Of a DNA stretch of 64,000 bases, positions 37,192 through 48,002 are shown piece after piece. Both the position numbers and the translations under genes were made by a program. The notes below the pieces were generated by a model that saw only the letters and a program-made list of their open reading frames with translations, was not told where the DNA came from and did not search any database. This DNA comes from DASUPK01 sp963800285 (GTDB lineage Bacteria > Actinomycetota > Thermoleophilia > Solirubrobacterales > 70-9), in NCBI GenBank assembly GCA_963800285.1, contig CAWDAL010000014.1, positions 62,001 through 126,000 on the forward strand, written 5' to 3'. Position 1 is the first letter of the stretch; every line of letters begins with the position of its first letter.

Positions 37192-37866
37192 TCAGGCGAG
37201 CCCGGCGCGGACGGACTTGACGGCCGCCTGGAGGCGGTTGTCGGCGTCCAGCTTCTCCAGGACGGTGGAGACATGGGTCTTGACCGTCTCCGGGCTGACC
37301 ACCAGCTCCGCCGCAATTTCATTGTTGTCCTTGCCTTCGACGATCAGGCTCAGTACCTCACGCTCCCGCCTCGTCAGCGTGGGGCGGTCACCGGTGCTGG
37401 AGGCCGGCGGTGGTTCGTGCTTCCGCAGTCGATCGATCAAGGCCGAGGCGATCCGGGGGGAGAGCGGGCTCTCGCCGGCGGCGGCGGTGCCGATCGCAGC
37501 CACGATCTGATCGCCGTCGGAGTCCTTCAGCAGGTAACCGCAAGCGCCCGCGACGATCGCCTCCATGACTTCCTCTTCCTCGGTTGAGACGGTCATGATC
37601 AGAATGCGAGCGTCCGGGGCCGCGAGCCGCATCCCTCTGATCGTGTCGATGCTGGAGTCTCCCGGCAGATGGAGGTCCATCAGGGTCACCTCCGGCTCGG
37701 TCTCCGCGAAGAGGGCGACCGCGCCGGCGGCGTCCTCGGTCTCCCCGACGACATCGAGGTCGCTCGCCTCCAAGTGCTCACGGAGCCCCCGCCGGAAAAG
37801 GGCGTGATCGTCGACGATCAGGACCCGGATGCCGGCGGTCGTGGAGGCAGGCTTGCTCGATCCCAA
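37192..37866 (-). CDS. NarL/FixJ-family response regulator
   Basis: A 224-residue regulator. Receiver: VLIVDDHALFRRGL with the acidic pair, phospho-acceptor Asp in VTLMDLHLPGDS, Thr in IMTVST and Lys in GYLLKDSDG. LuxR helix-turn-helix: LTRREREVLSLIVEGKDNNEIAAELVVSPETVKTHV. All key residues are present, so it should be phosphorylation-controlled, but no histidine kinase gene is near. It ends close to the convergent coiled-coil gene. Confidence 0.88.
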   Translation of the reverse strand: MGSSKPASTTAGIRVLIVDDHALFRRGLREHLEASDLDVVGETEDAAGAVALFAETEPEVTLMDLHLPGDSSIDTIRGMRLAAPDARILIMTVSTEEEEVMEAIVAGACGYLLKDSDGDQIVAAIGTAAAGESPLSPRIASALIDRLRKHEPPPASSTGDRPTLTRREREVLSLIVEGKDNNEIAAELVVSPETVKTHVSTVLEKLDADNRLQAAVKSVRAGLA

Positions 37867-37882
37867 GTCCCGACCCCCTCGC

Positions 37883-38062
37883 TCAAACGGGCGGTGGATC
37901 GTCCGCCAGGCGCTCGAGCGCCACCTCGAGCTTCGGCCCCGGGCTCACGAAGTCCTCCAACTCGCCGGCCTCTACGAGGCCTGCCCATTTCCTTGCCGCC
38001 TGCGGTCCAACCGCTTCCTCCGAATGAGCTCTTGGGCGCAGAGGCTTATTAAGTCGAGCAAT
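37883..38062 (-). CDS. Possible small protein or 3' gene fragment
   Basis: A minus-strand frame ending 16 bases before the response regulator start reads ARKWAGLVEAGELEDFV and SPGPKLEVALERLADD before the stop, with G/C-ending codons typical of genes here. There is no good in-frame start; the open frame runs back to a stop near 38087 without ATG or GTG. It may be the tail of a gene lost or frameshifted. Confidence 0.3.
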   Translation of the reverse strand: MARLNKPLRPRAHSEEAVGPQAARKWAGLVEAGELEDFVSPGPKLEVALERLADDPPPV

Positions 38063-38123
38063 GGAGCGACCCTATGCAGCCCGTGGAGCGAAGTCAACCC
38101 GGCACTGCGGCAGACTTGGCCCG

Positions 38124-39563
38124 GTGAACTTCATCGAGGACGTGATGGAGCGCTACCCGGCCTCCCGCCTGGCGATCGTCGCGATCGACGCCGAGCGCAA
38201 CCGGCGCGAGTGGCATTTCGGCGAGCTGATCGCTCGCAGCGCCGGGCTCTCCGGCGCGATGGCCGCTCGAGGAGCCGACCGCGGGGACGCCGTGATGACG
38301 CTCGTCGGGAGCCGAATCGAGTGGGTGCTGGCGATGCTCGCCTGCTTCCGAATGGGTGCTGTGGCGATGCCATGCAATCCGCAACTCCGCCGCAAGGACC
38401 TGCAGGTGCGGATCGACGCTGCGGGCCCGAAGCTCTGCATCGGGCAGGAGGACCTGCTGGGGGAGCTACCCGACGACGTGGCGGCGATGACCCTCGCCGA
38501 GGTCGTCGACGCCCTGGATGAGGACGAACCCCAGGAGGCACCCACCGGCATCGAGGATCTCGATCTCGACGACCCCGCCGTGATCATCTTCACATCAGGC
38601 ACCACGGGCGATCCGAAGGGCGTCGTCTACCCGCAGCGCTACCTGCTCGGGCAGGGCCTCCAGGCCGAGCATTGGGTCGGCGCGCGCCCGGGCGAGCTCG
38701 CCTGGTGCACCGCCGCACCTGGCTGGTCGAAGTCGACCCGCAACGCCTTCATCGCGCCCTGGCTCGGCGGCGCCGCCGCCCTGATCCACGACGCCCGCTT
38801 CGACCCGGCCGAGCGCCTCGGCCTGATCGAGCGCGAGGGGGTCAACGTCCTCTGCCAGGCGCCGACGGAGTACCGGATCCTCGCCAAGCGGGCCGAGCTG
38901 CGGCCGATCCCCTCCCTGCGCCGGATGATCTCGGCGGGCGAGCCGCTCAATCCGGAGGTGATCCGTGTCTTCCGCGAGCGCGTGGGGACCGGGATCGGCG
39001 ACGGCTATGGACAGACCGAGACCGGTGCGGTCACCGGGATCCGCCCCGACGAGGACGACCCGGCCCACGACGGTTCGATGGGACGGCCGCTGCCCGGAAT
39101 CGAGACCCGCGTGGTCGAGGGTGAGCTGCAGGTGAAGCCGGACAGCGTGCCCAGCTTCTTCAGCCACTACATCGGCGAGGCGCCCTTCGATGGCGAGTGG
39201 TGGTCGACCGGCGATCACGTCCGCCAGGACGAGGACGGCTACCTCTGGTTCGAGGGCCGCGACGACGACATCATCATCACGGCCGGCTATCGCGTGGGGC
39301 CGTTCGAGGTCGAGTCCGCCCTGGTCTCGCATCCGGCCGTCTCCGAGGCCGCCGCCGTCCCCGCCCCCGACGAGGAACGTGGCTCCGTCGTCCGCGCGAT
39401 CGTCGTGCTGGCGAACGGCGAGCCCTCGGACGAGCTCGCCGGGGAGCTCCAGGACCACGTGAAGAGCGTCACCGCGCCCTACAAGTACCCGCGGATCGTC
39501 GAATTCGCGGACGAGCTGCCGAAGACTCCGAGCGGCAAGGTCCGCCGCGCCGAATTGAGATGA
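38124..39563 (+). CDS. AMP-dependent acyl-CoA synthetase
   Basis: A 479-residue ANL-superfamily enzyme from GTG 38124 (upstream codons lack family similarity). IIFTSGTTGDPKGVVYP is the P-loop-like A3 motif, GDGYGQTETG the A5 motif, STGDHVRQDEDGYLWFEGRDDDII the A7-A8 region, and PKTPSGKVRR carries the C-terminal catalytic Lys. It activates a carboxylic acid to acyl-AMP and then acyl-CoA; similarity is closest to medium-chain acyl-CoA synthetases. Its stop overlaps the start of the MFS gene (ATGA), and that gene overlaps the aminotransferase, so the three form one unit. Confidence 0.86.
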   Translation: MNFIEDVMERYPASRLAIVAIDAERNRREWHFGELIARSAGLSGAMAARGADRGDAVMTLVGSRIEWVLAMLACFRMGAVAMPCNPQLRRKDLQVRIDAAGPKLCIGQEDLLGELPDDVAAMTLAEVVDALDEDEPQEAPTGIEDLDLDDPAVIIFTSGTTGDPKGVVYPQRYLLGQGLQAEHWVGARPGELAWCTAAPGWSKSTRNAFIAPWLGGAAALIHDARFDPAERLGLIEREGVNVLCQAPTEYRILAKRAELRPIPSLRRMISAGEPLNPEVIRVFRERVGTGIGDGYGQTETGAVTGIRPDEDDPAHDGSMGRPLPGIETRVVEGELQVKPDSVPSFFSHYIGEAPFDGEWWSTGDHVRQDEDGYLWFEGRDDDIIITAGYRVGPFEVESALVSHPAVSEAAAVPAPDEERGSVVRAIVVLANGEPSDELAGELQDHVKSVTAPYKYPRIVEFADELPKTPSGKVRRAELR

Positions 39564-40767
39564 GCACCTGGCGCTCCACCGCCGTGCCGCGCCTCTGGGC
39601 GCGCTGGGCGGGCGAATGGGCGGCCTTCGCGGGGATCTTCATCGTCACCAACCTGGGCTGCTGGCCGTCGGCGCGACGCTCGCCGTCCTCCCCCACTACG
39701 TCAAGGACCACCTGAACGGCTCGGATCTCGAGGTCGGCATCGTCAGCGGCGCCTTCGCTCTCACCGGGATTGTCTGCCGCCCGATCGCCGGCAACCTGGC
39801 GGATCGGCGGGGCCGCAAGCCGACCGTGATCGTGGGTGCCCTGCTCGCCGCCACCGCCGGATTTCTCTACTTCGTCCCCGCTGGGATCCCCGGGCTGATC
39901 GTCGCGCGCTTCTTCCTGGGCGCCGGCGAGGGCACGGTCTTCACCGCCGGCTCGGCTTGGAACGTCGACATGGCGCCCGAGGAGCGGCGCGGCCGCATGA
40001 TCGGCCTCTACGGTCTGGCGATCTGGACCGGGCTCACCCTCGGCCCGCCCATCGGCGTGCTCCTGCAGCACGCCGGGGGCTTTCACCTGGTCTGGGCCTT
40101 CGCGGCCAGGGGCGCCGCTGCCTTGGCGCCGCGATCGCCTCGCGGCTCCCGGAGGAGTACGAGGCGAAGGAGGGAGTCGACCGCGGTCCCTTCATCTCGC
40201 GGGAGGCGCTCGGCCCTGGAGTCACCTTCGCGCTCAGCGTCTTCGGCTTCGCGGCAGTCTCGGCCTTCATCGTCCTCAGCCTGGACGAGCGGGGCATCGG
40301 ACACGGACCCGCGGTGTTCAGCGTCTTTGCCGCGACGGTGGTCGCCACGCGACTCGTCGCCGGCGGGCTTGCCGGATCGGATCGGCGCCGCTCGCTGCGC
40401 TGTCGCCGCGGCCCTCGTGGAGACCATCGGATTGGTCCTGCTGGGCGCGGCAGACGACCTCCTCGTGGTGATCTTCGGCGCGATCGGCATGGGCGCCGCG
40501 TTCTCGCTCCTCTTCCCGTCGCTCTCGTTTCTCGCCATCAACCGCGTTGGGCCGGAGCGCCGCGGAGTGGCGATGGGCACCTTCACCGCGAACTTCGACC
40601 TCGGGATGCTGATCGGCTCACCCCTGGTCGGAGCGGCGGCGGCGCTCGGCGGTTACTCGGCCGCCTTCTATCTGGCCGCGTTTGCCTCTTTGGCGTGCGC
40701 GACGCTCGCACTTTCGATGTCCCGTCGCCCTGAATTCGAGCCGCTCCCCGATACGCTGCGAGCCTGA
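39560..40767 (+). pseudogene. MFS transporter, three frameshifts
   Basis: ATG 39560 overlaps the acyl-CoA synthetase stop. Segments in order: MSTWRSTAVPRLWARW with the first membrane helix, shift near 39650, then VGIVSGAFALTGIVCRPIAGNLADRRGRKPTV (the MFS loop 2-3 motif) and four more helices. A shift near 40120 leads to FALSVFGFAAVSAFIVLS, and one near 40385 to VETIGLVLLGAADDLLVVIF and the final helices. Repaired length is about 400 residues with 12 helices, normal for the family. The substrate is not evident. Confidence 0.76.
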
Positions 40768-42152
40768 TGGCACAGCGAGGGACCGCGGCCGAGTCGACCA
40801 TCGACCGCAAGACGATCAACAAGCTCACGGAGGAGCAGATGTCGCGCTTCCGCGAGCACACGCCGACCTCGGCGGAGTACTTCGATCGCGCGCGCAAGGT
40901 GATGCCGGGCGGGGTCCCCTCCTCCTTCCAGCTCAACGACCCCTGGCCGGTCTACATCGATCGTGGCAAGGGCGCGCTGGTCTGGGACGTCGACGGCTCC
41001 GAGTACGTCGACTTCCACAACGGCTTCGGCGTGATGTGCGTCGGGCACGCCAACCCGGTGATCGGGGAGGCGGTCAAGGCCCGGCACGACGAGGGCACGC
41101 ACTTCGCCGCGCCGACCAACGGCTCGATCGTCTCGGCGCAGAACCTGGTCGAGCGCTTCGGGCTGCCGATGTGGCGCTTCTCCAACTCGGGAACCGAGTC
41201 GACCATGTCGGCGATCCACCTCGCTCGCGGCGCCACCGACCGGGACCTGATCATCAAGGTCGAGGGCTCCTACGACGGGCACCACGACGCGGTGATGGTC
41301 TCCTGCTATCCGGACCTCGACGAGCTCGGCCCGCGCGAGAGCCCGAACGCGATCCCATTCGGCTCCGGCTATCCGCAGGCGGTAGTCGACCTGACCGTGC
41401 CCGTGCCCTTCAACGACCCCGAGATCCTCGAGGGGATCTTCAAGAAGCACGAGGGCCAGATCGCCGGAATGATCATCGAGCCGGCGATGATGAACATCAA
41501 CATCATCCCGCCGAAGGAGGGCTACCTCGAGCGGGTCCGCGAGCTCTGCGACGAGCACGGCGCGAAGCTGATCTTCGACGAGGTGAAGACCGGCGCCACC
41601 ATCTCCTACGGCGGCGCCACCCAGCGCTTCGGCGTGACGCCGGACATGATCTGCCTGGCGAAGGCGATCGCCGGCGGCTACCCGGGCGGCGCGATCGGGA
41701 TGACCGAGGAGCTCGGCGAGGTCGTCGCCTCCGACAAGGTCCACCAGATCGGCACCTTCAACGGCAACCCGCTGGTGATGGCGGCCGCGGAGGCGACGCT
41801 GACCAAGGTGCTCACCCCGGACGCCTACGAGAAGCTCGAGGCGACCAACGAGGCGCTCAAGGCCCGCTGCGACGAGGTGATCGAGAAGTACGGCCTCCCG
41901 GCGTACACGCAGGGGCTGGGCGCGAAGGGCTGCGTGATCTTCGCGCCCGAGCCCATCTACGAGTACCGCGACTACCTCACCAAGGTCGACGGCGAGCTCT
42001 CCACCCTCGCCTGGCTCTACCACATGAACCACGGCATCTTCATGACGCCCGGGGTCGAGGAGGAGTGGACCCTCTCGATCGCCCACGAGCAGGAGCACAT
42101 CGACCGCTACGTCGCCGCCTTCGAGGCCTTCGCCTCCGACGTCAGCGGCTGA
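40767..42152 (+). CDS. Class III aminotransferase (glutamate-1-semialdehyde aminomutase-like)
   Basis: A 461-residue PLP enzyme. MPGGVPSSFQ and YVDFHNGFGVMCVGHANPVI open the fold. FSNSGTESTMSAIHLARG is the cofactor phosphate site, EGSYDGHHD is conserved, IFDEVKTGATISYGGA contains the Asp that contacts the pyridine nitrogen, and the Lys in LAKAIAGGYPGGA forms the Schiff base. It resembles HemL but lies with an acyl-CoA synthetase and an MFS gene, so catabolic or amine-transfer use is as likely as heme synthesis. ATG overlaps the MFS stop (TGATG). Confidence 0.86.
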   Translation: MAQRGTAAESTIDRKTINKLTEEQMSRFREHTPTSAEYFDRARKVMPGGVPSSFQLNDPWPVYIDRGKGALVWDVDGSEYVDFHNGFGVMCVGHANPVIGEAVKARHDEGTHFAAPTNGSIVSAQNLVERFGLPMWRFSNSGTESTMSAIHLARGATDRDLIIKVEGSYDGHHDAVMVSCYPDLDELGPRESPNAIPFGSGYPQAVVDLTVPVPFNDPEILEGIFKKHEGQIAGMIIEPAMMNINIIPPKEGYLERVRELCDEHGAKLIFDEVKTGATISYGGATQRFGVTPDMICLAKAIAGGYPGGAIGMTEELGEVVASDKVHQIGTFNGNPLVMAAAEATLTKVLTPDAYEKLEATNEALKARCDEVIEKYGLPAYTQGLGAKGCVIFAPEPIYEYRDYLTKVDGELSTLAWLYHMNHGIFMTPGVEEEWTLSIAHEQEHIDRYVAAFEAFASDVSG

Positions 42153-42182
42153 CCTGGCCCGCGAGGTCGAGCGAGAGCTGCC

Positions 42183-42572
42183 CTAAGCCGCCGCGCCGTT
42201 CAGCTCGAGGGCGTCGCGCGCCGCCTCGACGTCCTCCGTGACGATCACCAGCCGGACACCACTGAAGATCGTGTAGGCGACGTCGACGCTCACACCCGCC
42301 TCGGCCAGGTCCCTGGCGATCTCGCCCATCGCACCGGGTTTGTCATGGAGGTCGACGATCACCGCGTCGCGCTCGTCGGCGACCTCGATCCCGGCCGCCT
42401 CGAGGGCCTGCTTCGCCGCCCCCTCGTCCTGCACAAGGATGTGGATGAAGCCCTTGCCGTCCCCAACCATCGCGCAGAGACCCTCGATGTTGACTCCCGC
42501 CCGGCCGGTGGCCTCACCCAGGTCCGCCAGCTTCCCGGGCCGGTCCTCCATGATCACCGTCAGGTCCTTCAT
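42183..42572 (-). CDS. ACT domain protein
   Basis: A 129-residue protein with two ACT-like halves: MKDLTVIMEDRPGKLADLGEATGRAGVNIEG and AVIVDLHDKPGAMGEIARDLAEAGVSVDV. ATG 42572 is preferred because GGAGG lies six bases upstream; longer frames lack this. ACT domains bind amino acids or other small ligands. No enzyme domain is attached, so it may be a stand-alone regulator. It is convergent with the aminotransferase and divergent from the DUF255 gene. Confidence 0.82.
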   Translation of the reverse strand: MKDLTVIMEDRPGKLADLGEATGRAGVNIEGLCAMVGDGKGFIHILVQDEGAAKQALEAAGIEVADERDAVIVDLHDKPGAMGEIARDLAEAGVSVDVAYTIFSGVRLVIVTEDVEAARDALELNGAAA

Positions 42573-42656
42573 GGGTGCCTCCATCGATCGAGTGACCGCA
42601 TCATTTAGATCGAAGCCGAAGATGTCAAACGGCGGGCCGCGGGTAGCCTGGAGGGG

Positions 42657-44666
<2,010 letters not shown>

Positions 44667-44672
44667 GCCGGG

Positions 44673-45419
44673 ATGGCTGAGGCCGCGGGATGGGGTCTGC
44701 TCGGTGCCTCGTCACTCCTGATCGGTGCGGGGATCAGCCTCGGCGTTCACCTGCCCCGCCGGGTGATCGGCCTGATCCTCGGATTCGGCGCCGGCACCCT
44801 GATCAGCGCGGTGGCGTTTGAGCTGACCGACGAGGCATACGCGCTCGGCGGCGCGGACGCGGTCGCGCTCGGCCTGGCTGCCGGGGCGCTGTCCTATTAC
44901 GCCGGCGACGTGGCGATCGAGCGGCGTGGCGGGGAGCAGCGGATGCGACCGGCGAAGCGGCGCGAGAAGCCGCCGTCGCAGGGAGCCGACTCCGCCTCGG
45001 CCCTGCTGCTGGGCGCCGTCCTCGACGGTATCCCGGAATCCGCCGTGATCGGGATCAGCGTGCTCGAGGGGGGTTCGGTCGGTGTCGCCGTGCTCGCTGC
45101 CGTCTTCATCTCCAACCTGCCGGAGGCGATCTCCTCATCGGCGGGCATGCGCGAGGAGCAGGTGAGCACGCGCCATGTGCTGGTCACCTGGGCGATCGTC
45201 GTGCTGGTCTCCGGGCTCGCGGCCGCGGCGGGATACGGCCTGCTCAGCGACGCGAGCGACAACACCGTTGGCCTGATCGAAGCCTTCGCGGGCGGCGCCG
45301 TGCTGACGATGCTGGCGGACACGATGATGCCCGAGTCCTTCAAGGAGGGCGGCCCGACGGTGGGGTTGATCACCGTACTGGGATTCGCCCTCGCCTACCT
45401 GCTGTCGACGCTCAACTGA
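44673..45419 (+). CDS. ZIP-family metal transporter
   Basis: A 248-residue polytopic protein with about seven to eight membrane segments. The metal-site motifs are partly altered: VLDGIPESAVIG and FISNLPEAISSS correspond to the HxxPE-type helices IV and V, with Asp-Gly-Ile-Pro-Glu and Asn-Leu-Pro-Glu retained. A charged cytoplasmic loop (about 85-110) lies between helices III and IV. It would move divalent metal into the cell. It follows the DUF255 gene by seven bases and its stop abuts the glutamine synthetase stop on the other strand. Confidence 0.84.
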   Translation: MAEAAGWGLLGASSLLIGAGISLGVHLPRRVIGLILGFGAGTLISAVAFELTDEAYALGGADAVALGLAAGALSYYAGDVAIERRGGEQRMRPAKRREKPPSQGADSASALLLGAVLDGIPESAVIGISVLEGGSVGVAVLAAVFISNLPEAISSSAGMREEQVSTRHVLVTWAIVVLVSGLAAAAGYGLLSDASDNTVGLIEAFAGGAVLTMLADTMMPESFKEGGPTVGLITVLGFALAYLLSTLN

Positions 45420-46772
45420 CTACAGGATCGGCAGGAACTGCTCGATCTCGTAGGGCGTGACCTGCACGCGGTAGTCCTCCCACTCCGAGCGCTTGATCTC
45501 GACGAAGCGGTTGAAGGCGTGCTCGCCGAGGATGCGGAGGACCAGCTCCGACTCGGCGGCGATCTCGATCGCCTCGCCGAGGGTCTCGGGGAGCTGCTCG
45601 ATACCCCGGCGATGCCGCTCCTCGGGGGTCAGGTGGTAGAGGTTCTGCTCCATCGGCTCCGGCAGCTCGTAGCCGTGCTCGATGCCCTCGAGGCCGGCGT
45701 GGAGCATCCCCGCGAAGCAGAGATAGGGGTTGCAGGCCGGGTCCGGGCAGCGCAGCTCCGCGCGCGTCGCGTGCTCCTTGCCCGGGTGGTAGAGCGGCAC
45801 CCGGATCAGCGCCGAGCGGTTGCGGCGTGACCAGGACAAATAGACCGGCGCCTCGAAGCCGGGGACGAGCCGCTTGTAGGAGTTGACCCACTGGGCGAAG
45901 AGGGGCGCGATCTCGCGGGCGTGCTTGAGCTGGCCGGCGATGAACGCCTTGGCGACGTCGGAGAGGAAGTACTGGTCGTCGGGATCGAAGAAGGCGTTCT
46001 TGCCGTCCTTCGAGAGCGACTGGTGGACGTGCATCCCCGAGCCGTTTTCGCCCTGCAGCGGCTTCGGCATGAAGGTGGCGTGCCATCCGTACTTCATCGC
46101 GTACTCCTTGACCGTGATCCGGTAGGTCATGCAGTCGTCGGACATCGCGAGCGCGCCCTTGTAGCGCATGTCGACCTCGTGCTGGGAGGGACCGACTTCG
46201 TGGTGCGTGTACTCGACGTGGATCCCGAGCTGCTCCAGCGCCAGCACCGTCTCGCGGCGGACGTTGGTGCCCGCATCGAGGGTCGTGAGATCGAAGTAGC
46301 CGCCCTCGTCGAGCACCTCCGGGGTGCCCGACTCCGGCTTCGCCGAGCGGAAGTAGAAGTACTCGAGCTCGGGCCCGATGTTGTAGTCGTCGAAGCCCAT
46401 GTCCCGGGCCCGCTCGAGGGCCCGGCGCATGATCCAGCGCGGATCCCCTTCATATGGCTCGCCGCCGGGCACCTGGATGTCGCAGAACATCCGCGCGGTC
46501 CGGTTGGTCTCCTCCTCGCGCCAGGGGATCAGGTGGATGCTCGCCGGGTCCGGCATGGCGATCATGTCCGACTCCTCGATCGGGTTGAACCCGCTGATCG
46601 AGGAGCCGTCGAAGCCCATCCCGCCCTCGAACGCGTCCTCGAGCTCGGCGGCGTTGATTGAGAAGCTCTTCAGCTGGCCGAGCAGGTCGGTGAACCAGAG
46701 GCGGACGAAGCGAACGTCGTTCTGCTCGCAGAACTCCATCGCCTCCTTTGCTGTGGTCGGGCCGTCGGCCAT
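45420..46772 (-). CDS. glnA: Glutamine synthetase, type I
   Basis: A 450-residue enzyme joining ammonia to glutamate with ATP. FVRLWFTDLLGQLKSFSI begins the beta-grasp domain, GFDGSSISGF is conserved, GPELEYFYF and HEVGPSQHEVDMRYKGAL carry the metal-binding Glu and His, and HATFMPKPLQGENGSGMHVHQSL the active site. NRSALIRVP and NPYLCFAGMLHAGLEGIEHG follow. NLYHLTPEE keeps the Tyr at the position adenylylated in other GS-I enzymes. The length fits the shorter GS-I alpha class. Convergent with the ZIP gene, with no spacer. Confidence 0.95.
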   Translation of the reverse strand: MADGPTTAKEAMEFCEQNDVRFVRLWFTDLLGQLKSFSINAAELEDAFEGGMGFDGSSISGFNPIEESDMIAMPDPASIHLIPWREEETNRTARMFCDIQVPGGEPYEGDPRWIMRRALERARDMGFDDYNIGPELEYFYFRSAKPESGTPEVLDEGGYFDLTTLDAGTNVRRETVLALEQLGIHVEYTHHEVGPSQHEVDMRYKGALAMSDDCMTYRITVKEYAMKYGWHATFMPKPLQGENGSGMHVHQSLSKDGKNAFFDPDDQYFLSDVAKAFIAGQLKHAREIAPLFAQWVNSYKRLVPGFEAPVYLSWSRRNRSALIRVPLYHPGKEHATRAELRCPDPACNPYLCFAGMLHAGLEGIEHGYELPEPMEQNLYHLTPEERHRRGIEQLPETLGEAIEIAAESELVLRILGEHAFNRFVEIKRSEWEDYRVQVTPYEIEQFLPIL

Positions 46773-46854
46773 CGGGCCGACAAGTTAGCGACGTGTCACA
46801 TCCGAGGCGCCCCGAGCGTCGTATGAGAAGACAAGAACGGAAAGATGCCTGTAC

Positions 46855-46871
46855 ACTTACGACCCGTAAGT
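46855..46871. promoter_or_regulatory. Inverted repeat in the glnA / AhpD-like divergent promoter
   Basis: ACTTAC-GACCC-GTAAGT is a perfect 6-bp inverted repeat with a five-base spacer. It lies 83 bases upstream of glnA and 52 upstream of the AhpD-like gene, in an A/T-richer stretch. The size suits a dimeric repressor operator. Which regulator binds it is unknown. Confidence 0.5.
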
Positions 46872-46922
46872 AACCGGCTAAAAGTAAAGTAAAGCCCTTG
46901 TGAAACGGCGGTATCCCAGGAA

Positions 46923-48002
46923 ATGACAGTCAAGACAGACGTAAGCCGCTTCCATATCCACGACGAGCTGACCGCACCGGACGCCACTGCTCCCCTGATC
47001 AAGAGCATCCAGACCGCCGGCGGACAGGTCTCCAAGTTCATCGGCGTGCTCGCCGAGTCCCCGGCTGCGCTGCGCGGCTATACGCGCCTTCGCACCGAGC
47101 TCCGCCAGAGCAAGCTGCCGAGGGCGACCCGTGAGCGGATCGGCCTCGCCGTGGCTGAGTGGAGAAAAGATCCCTACACCCTGACCCAGTACGCCCGCAC
47201 CGCTCGCGTCGCCGGACTCGGCCTCGACGAGGTCGCCCGGGCCCGCAACTTCACCTCCTCCGACGAGAAGGAGGCGGCGCTGCTGGCCCTGATCCGCGAG
47301 ACGCTCGACCCCACCGAGCGGCCACCCCACCATCTGGTGGAGGAGGCGCGTGAGGCCGGCTGGTCGGACGAGGAGATCCTCGATGCGGTCGCCGAGACGG
47401 CCCTCGCCGAGTTCGAGAGCCTGTTCGCCTCCGTCGCGGCGCTGCCGCAGGAGGGCGATCCGGCGGTTCTCCGGGAAGCTGCTGCTTTAGCGACTGATCG
47501 CGGGGCCCTACGGGGCGGGCGTGACGGACGGCGTCACGGTCGCGTCGATGCGGCCCGCGCCGACGGCCAGGAAGTCGAGGCGCTTCGCGACCTTCTTGGT
47601 CAGGTCCCAGGCGTAGCCCTTGTGGAAGGGCCCGCGGTCGATCACCGTCGCCGTGACGGCGCGGCCCGCGTAGCTGAAGGTGACCTGCGTTCCGCAGGGA
47701 AGCTTCCGGTGCGCCACTCCCAGCGTCGTCGGAGTCAGCTTGACGCCGCAGGCCGTGGACTTGCCCCAGAACCCCGGGCCGTACCAGGTGGCCTTCTTGT
47801 GAACGGTCCAACTGCCCGGTGCGGCGCTGGGCTGCGCGGTCGGCTCCGTCGTCGTTCCGCCCGTGCCGCCCGGAATCCCGCCCGTCTGAGCGCTGGCGGC
47901 AGGAGCAGCGACCAGAAGTCCGGCCACACACGCGAGTCCCGCAATCGCACGAATTGTTCGCTTGCTCGTCAAACCTTCCTCTTTCGTTGCTTACGGGGTT
48001 AG
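46923..48002 (+). CDS. AhpD/carboxymuconolactone decarboxylase-like protein (C-terminal extension doubtful)
   Basis: The first about 190 residues form a helical AhpD-like domain: LAESPAALRGYTRLRTELRQ, LPRATRERIGLAVAEWRKDPYTLTQYARTARVAGL, and WSDEEILDAVAETALAEF. The CxxC pair used by AhpD for peroxide reduction is absent (DPYTLTQYA at that place), so redox activity is doubtful. From about 47490 the frame runs antisense through the whole rlpA-like gene and stops inside its riboswitch, so the extra 165 residues are very unlikely to be real. A natural stop near 47490 was probably lost by a frameshift. It is divergent from glnA. Confidence 0.7.
   Translation: MTVKTDVSRFHIHDELTAPDATAPLIKSIQTAGGQVSKFIGVLAESPAALRGYTRLRTELRQSKLPRATRERIGLAVAEWRKDPYTLTQYARTARVAGLGLDEVARARNFTSSDEKEAALLALIRETLDPTERPPHHLVEEAREAGWSDEEILDAVAETALAEFESLFASVAALPQEGDPAVLREAAALATDRGALRGGRDGRRHGRVDAARADGQEVEALRDLLGQVPGVALVEGPAVDHRRRDGAARVAEGDLRSAGKLPVRHSQRRRSQLDAAGRGLAPEPRAVPGGLLVNGPTARCGAGLRGRLRRRSARAARNPARLSAGGRSSDQKSGHTRESRNRTNCSLARQTFLFRCLRG
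47508..47972 (-). CDS. RlpA-like double-psi beta-barrel protein
   Basis: A 154-residue secreted protein. Residues 8-28 are a signal peptide (IAGLACVAGLLVAAPAASAQ). A Pro/Thr/Gly-rich spacer leads to the RlpA-type domain: KATWYGPGFWGKSTACG, LGVAHRKLPCGTQVTFSYAGRAVTATVIDRGPF and YAWDLTKKVAKRL. The conserved Asp in VIDRGP is present. The fold is shared with RlpA glycan hydrolases and resuscitation-type proteins acting on peptidoglycan. A c-di-AMP riboswitch directly upstream supports a cell-wall role and switch control. Confidence 0.88.
   Translation of the reverse strand: MTSKRTIRAIAGLACVAGLLVAAPAASAQTGGIPGGTGGTTTEPTAQPSAAPGSWTVHKKATWYGPGFWGKSTACGVKLTPTTLGVAHRKLPCGTQVTFSYAGRAVTATVIDRGPFHKGYAWDLTKKVAKRLDFLAVGAGRIDATVTPSVTPAP

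Noticed and set aside
40682..42241. 519-codon frame overlapping the aminotransferase on the same strand
   Set aside because: Arg-rich out-of-frame shadow of the real enzyme, which has all PLP motifs.
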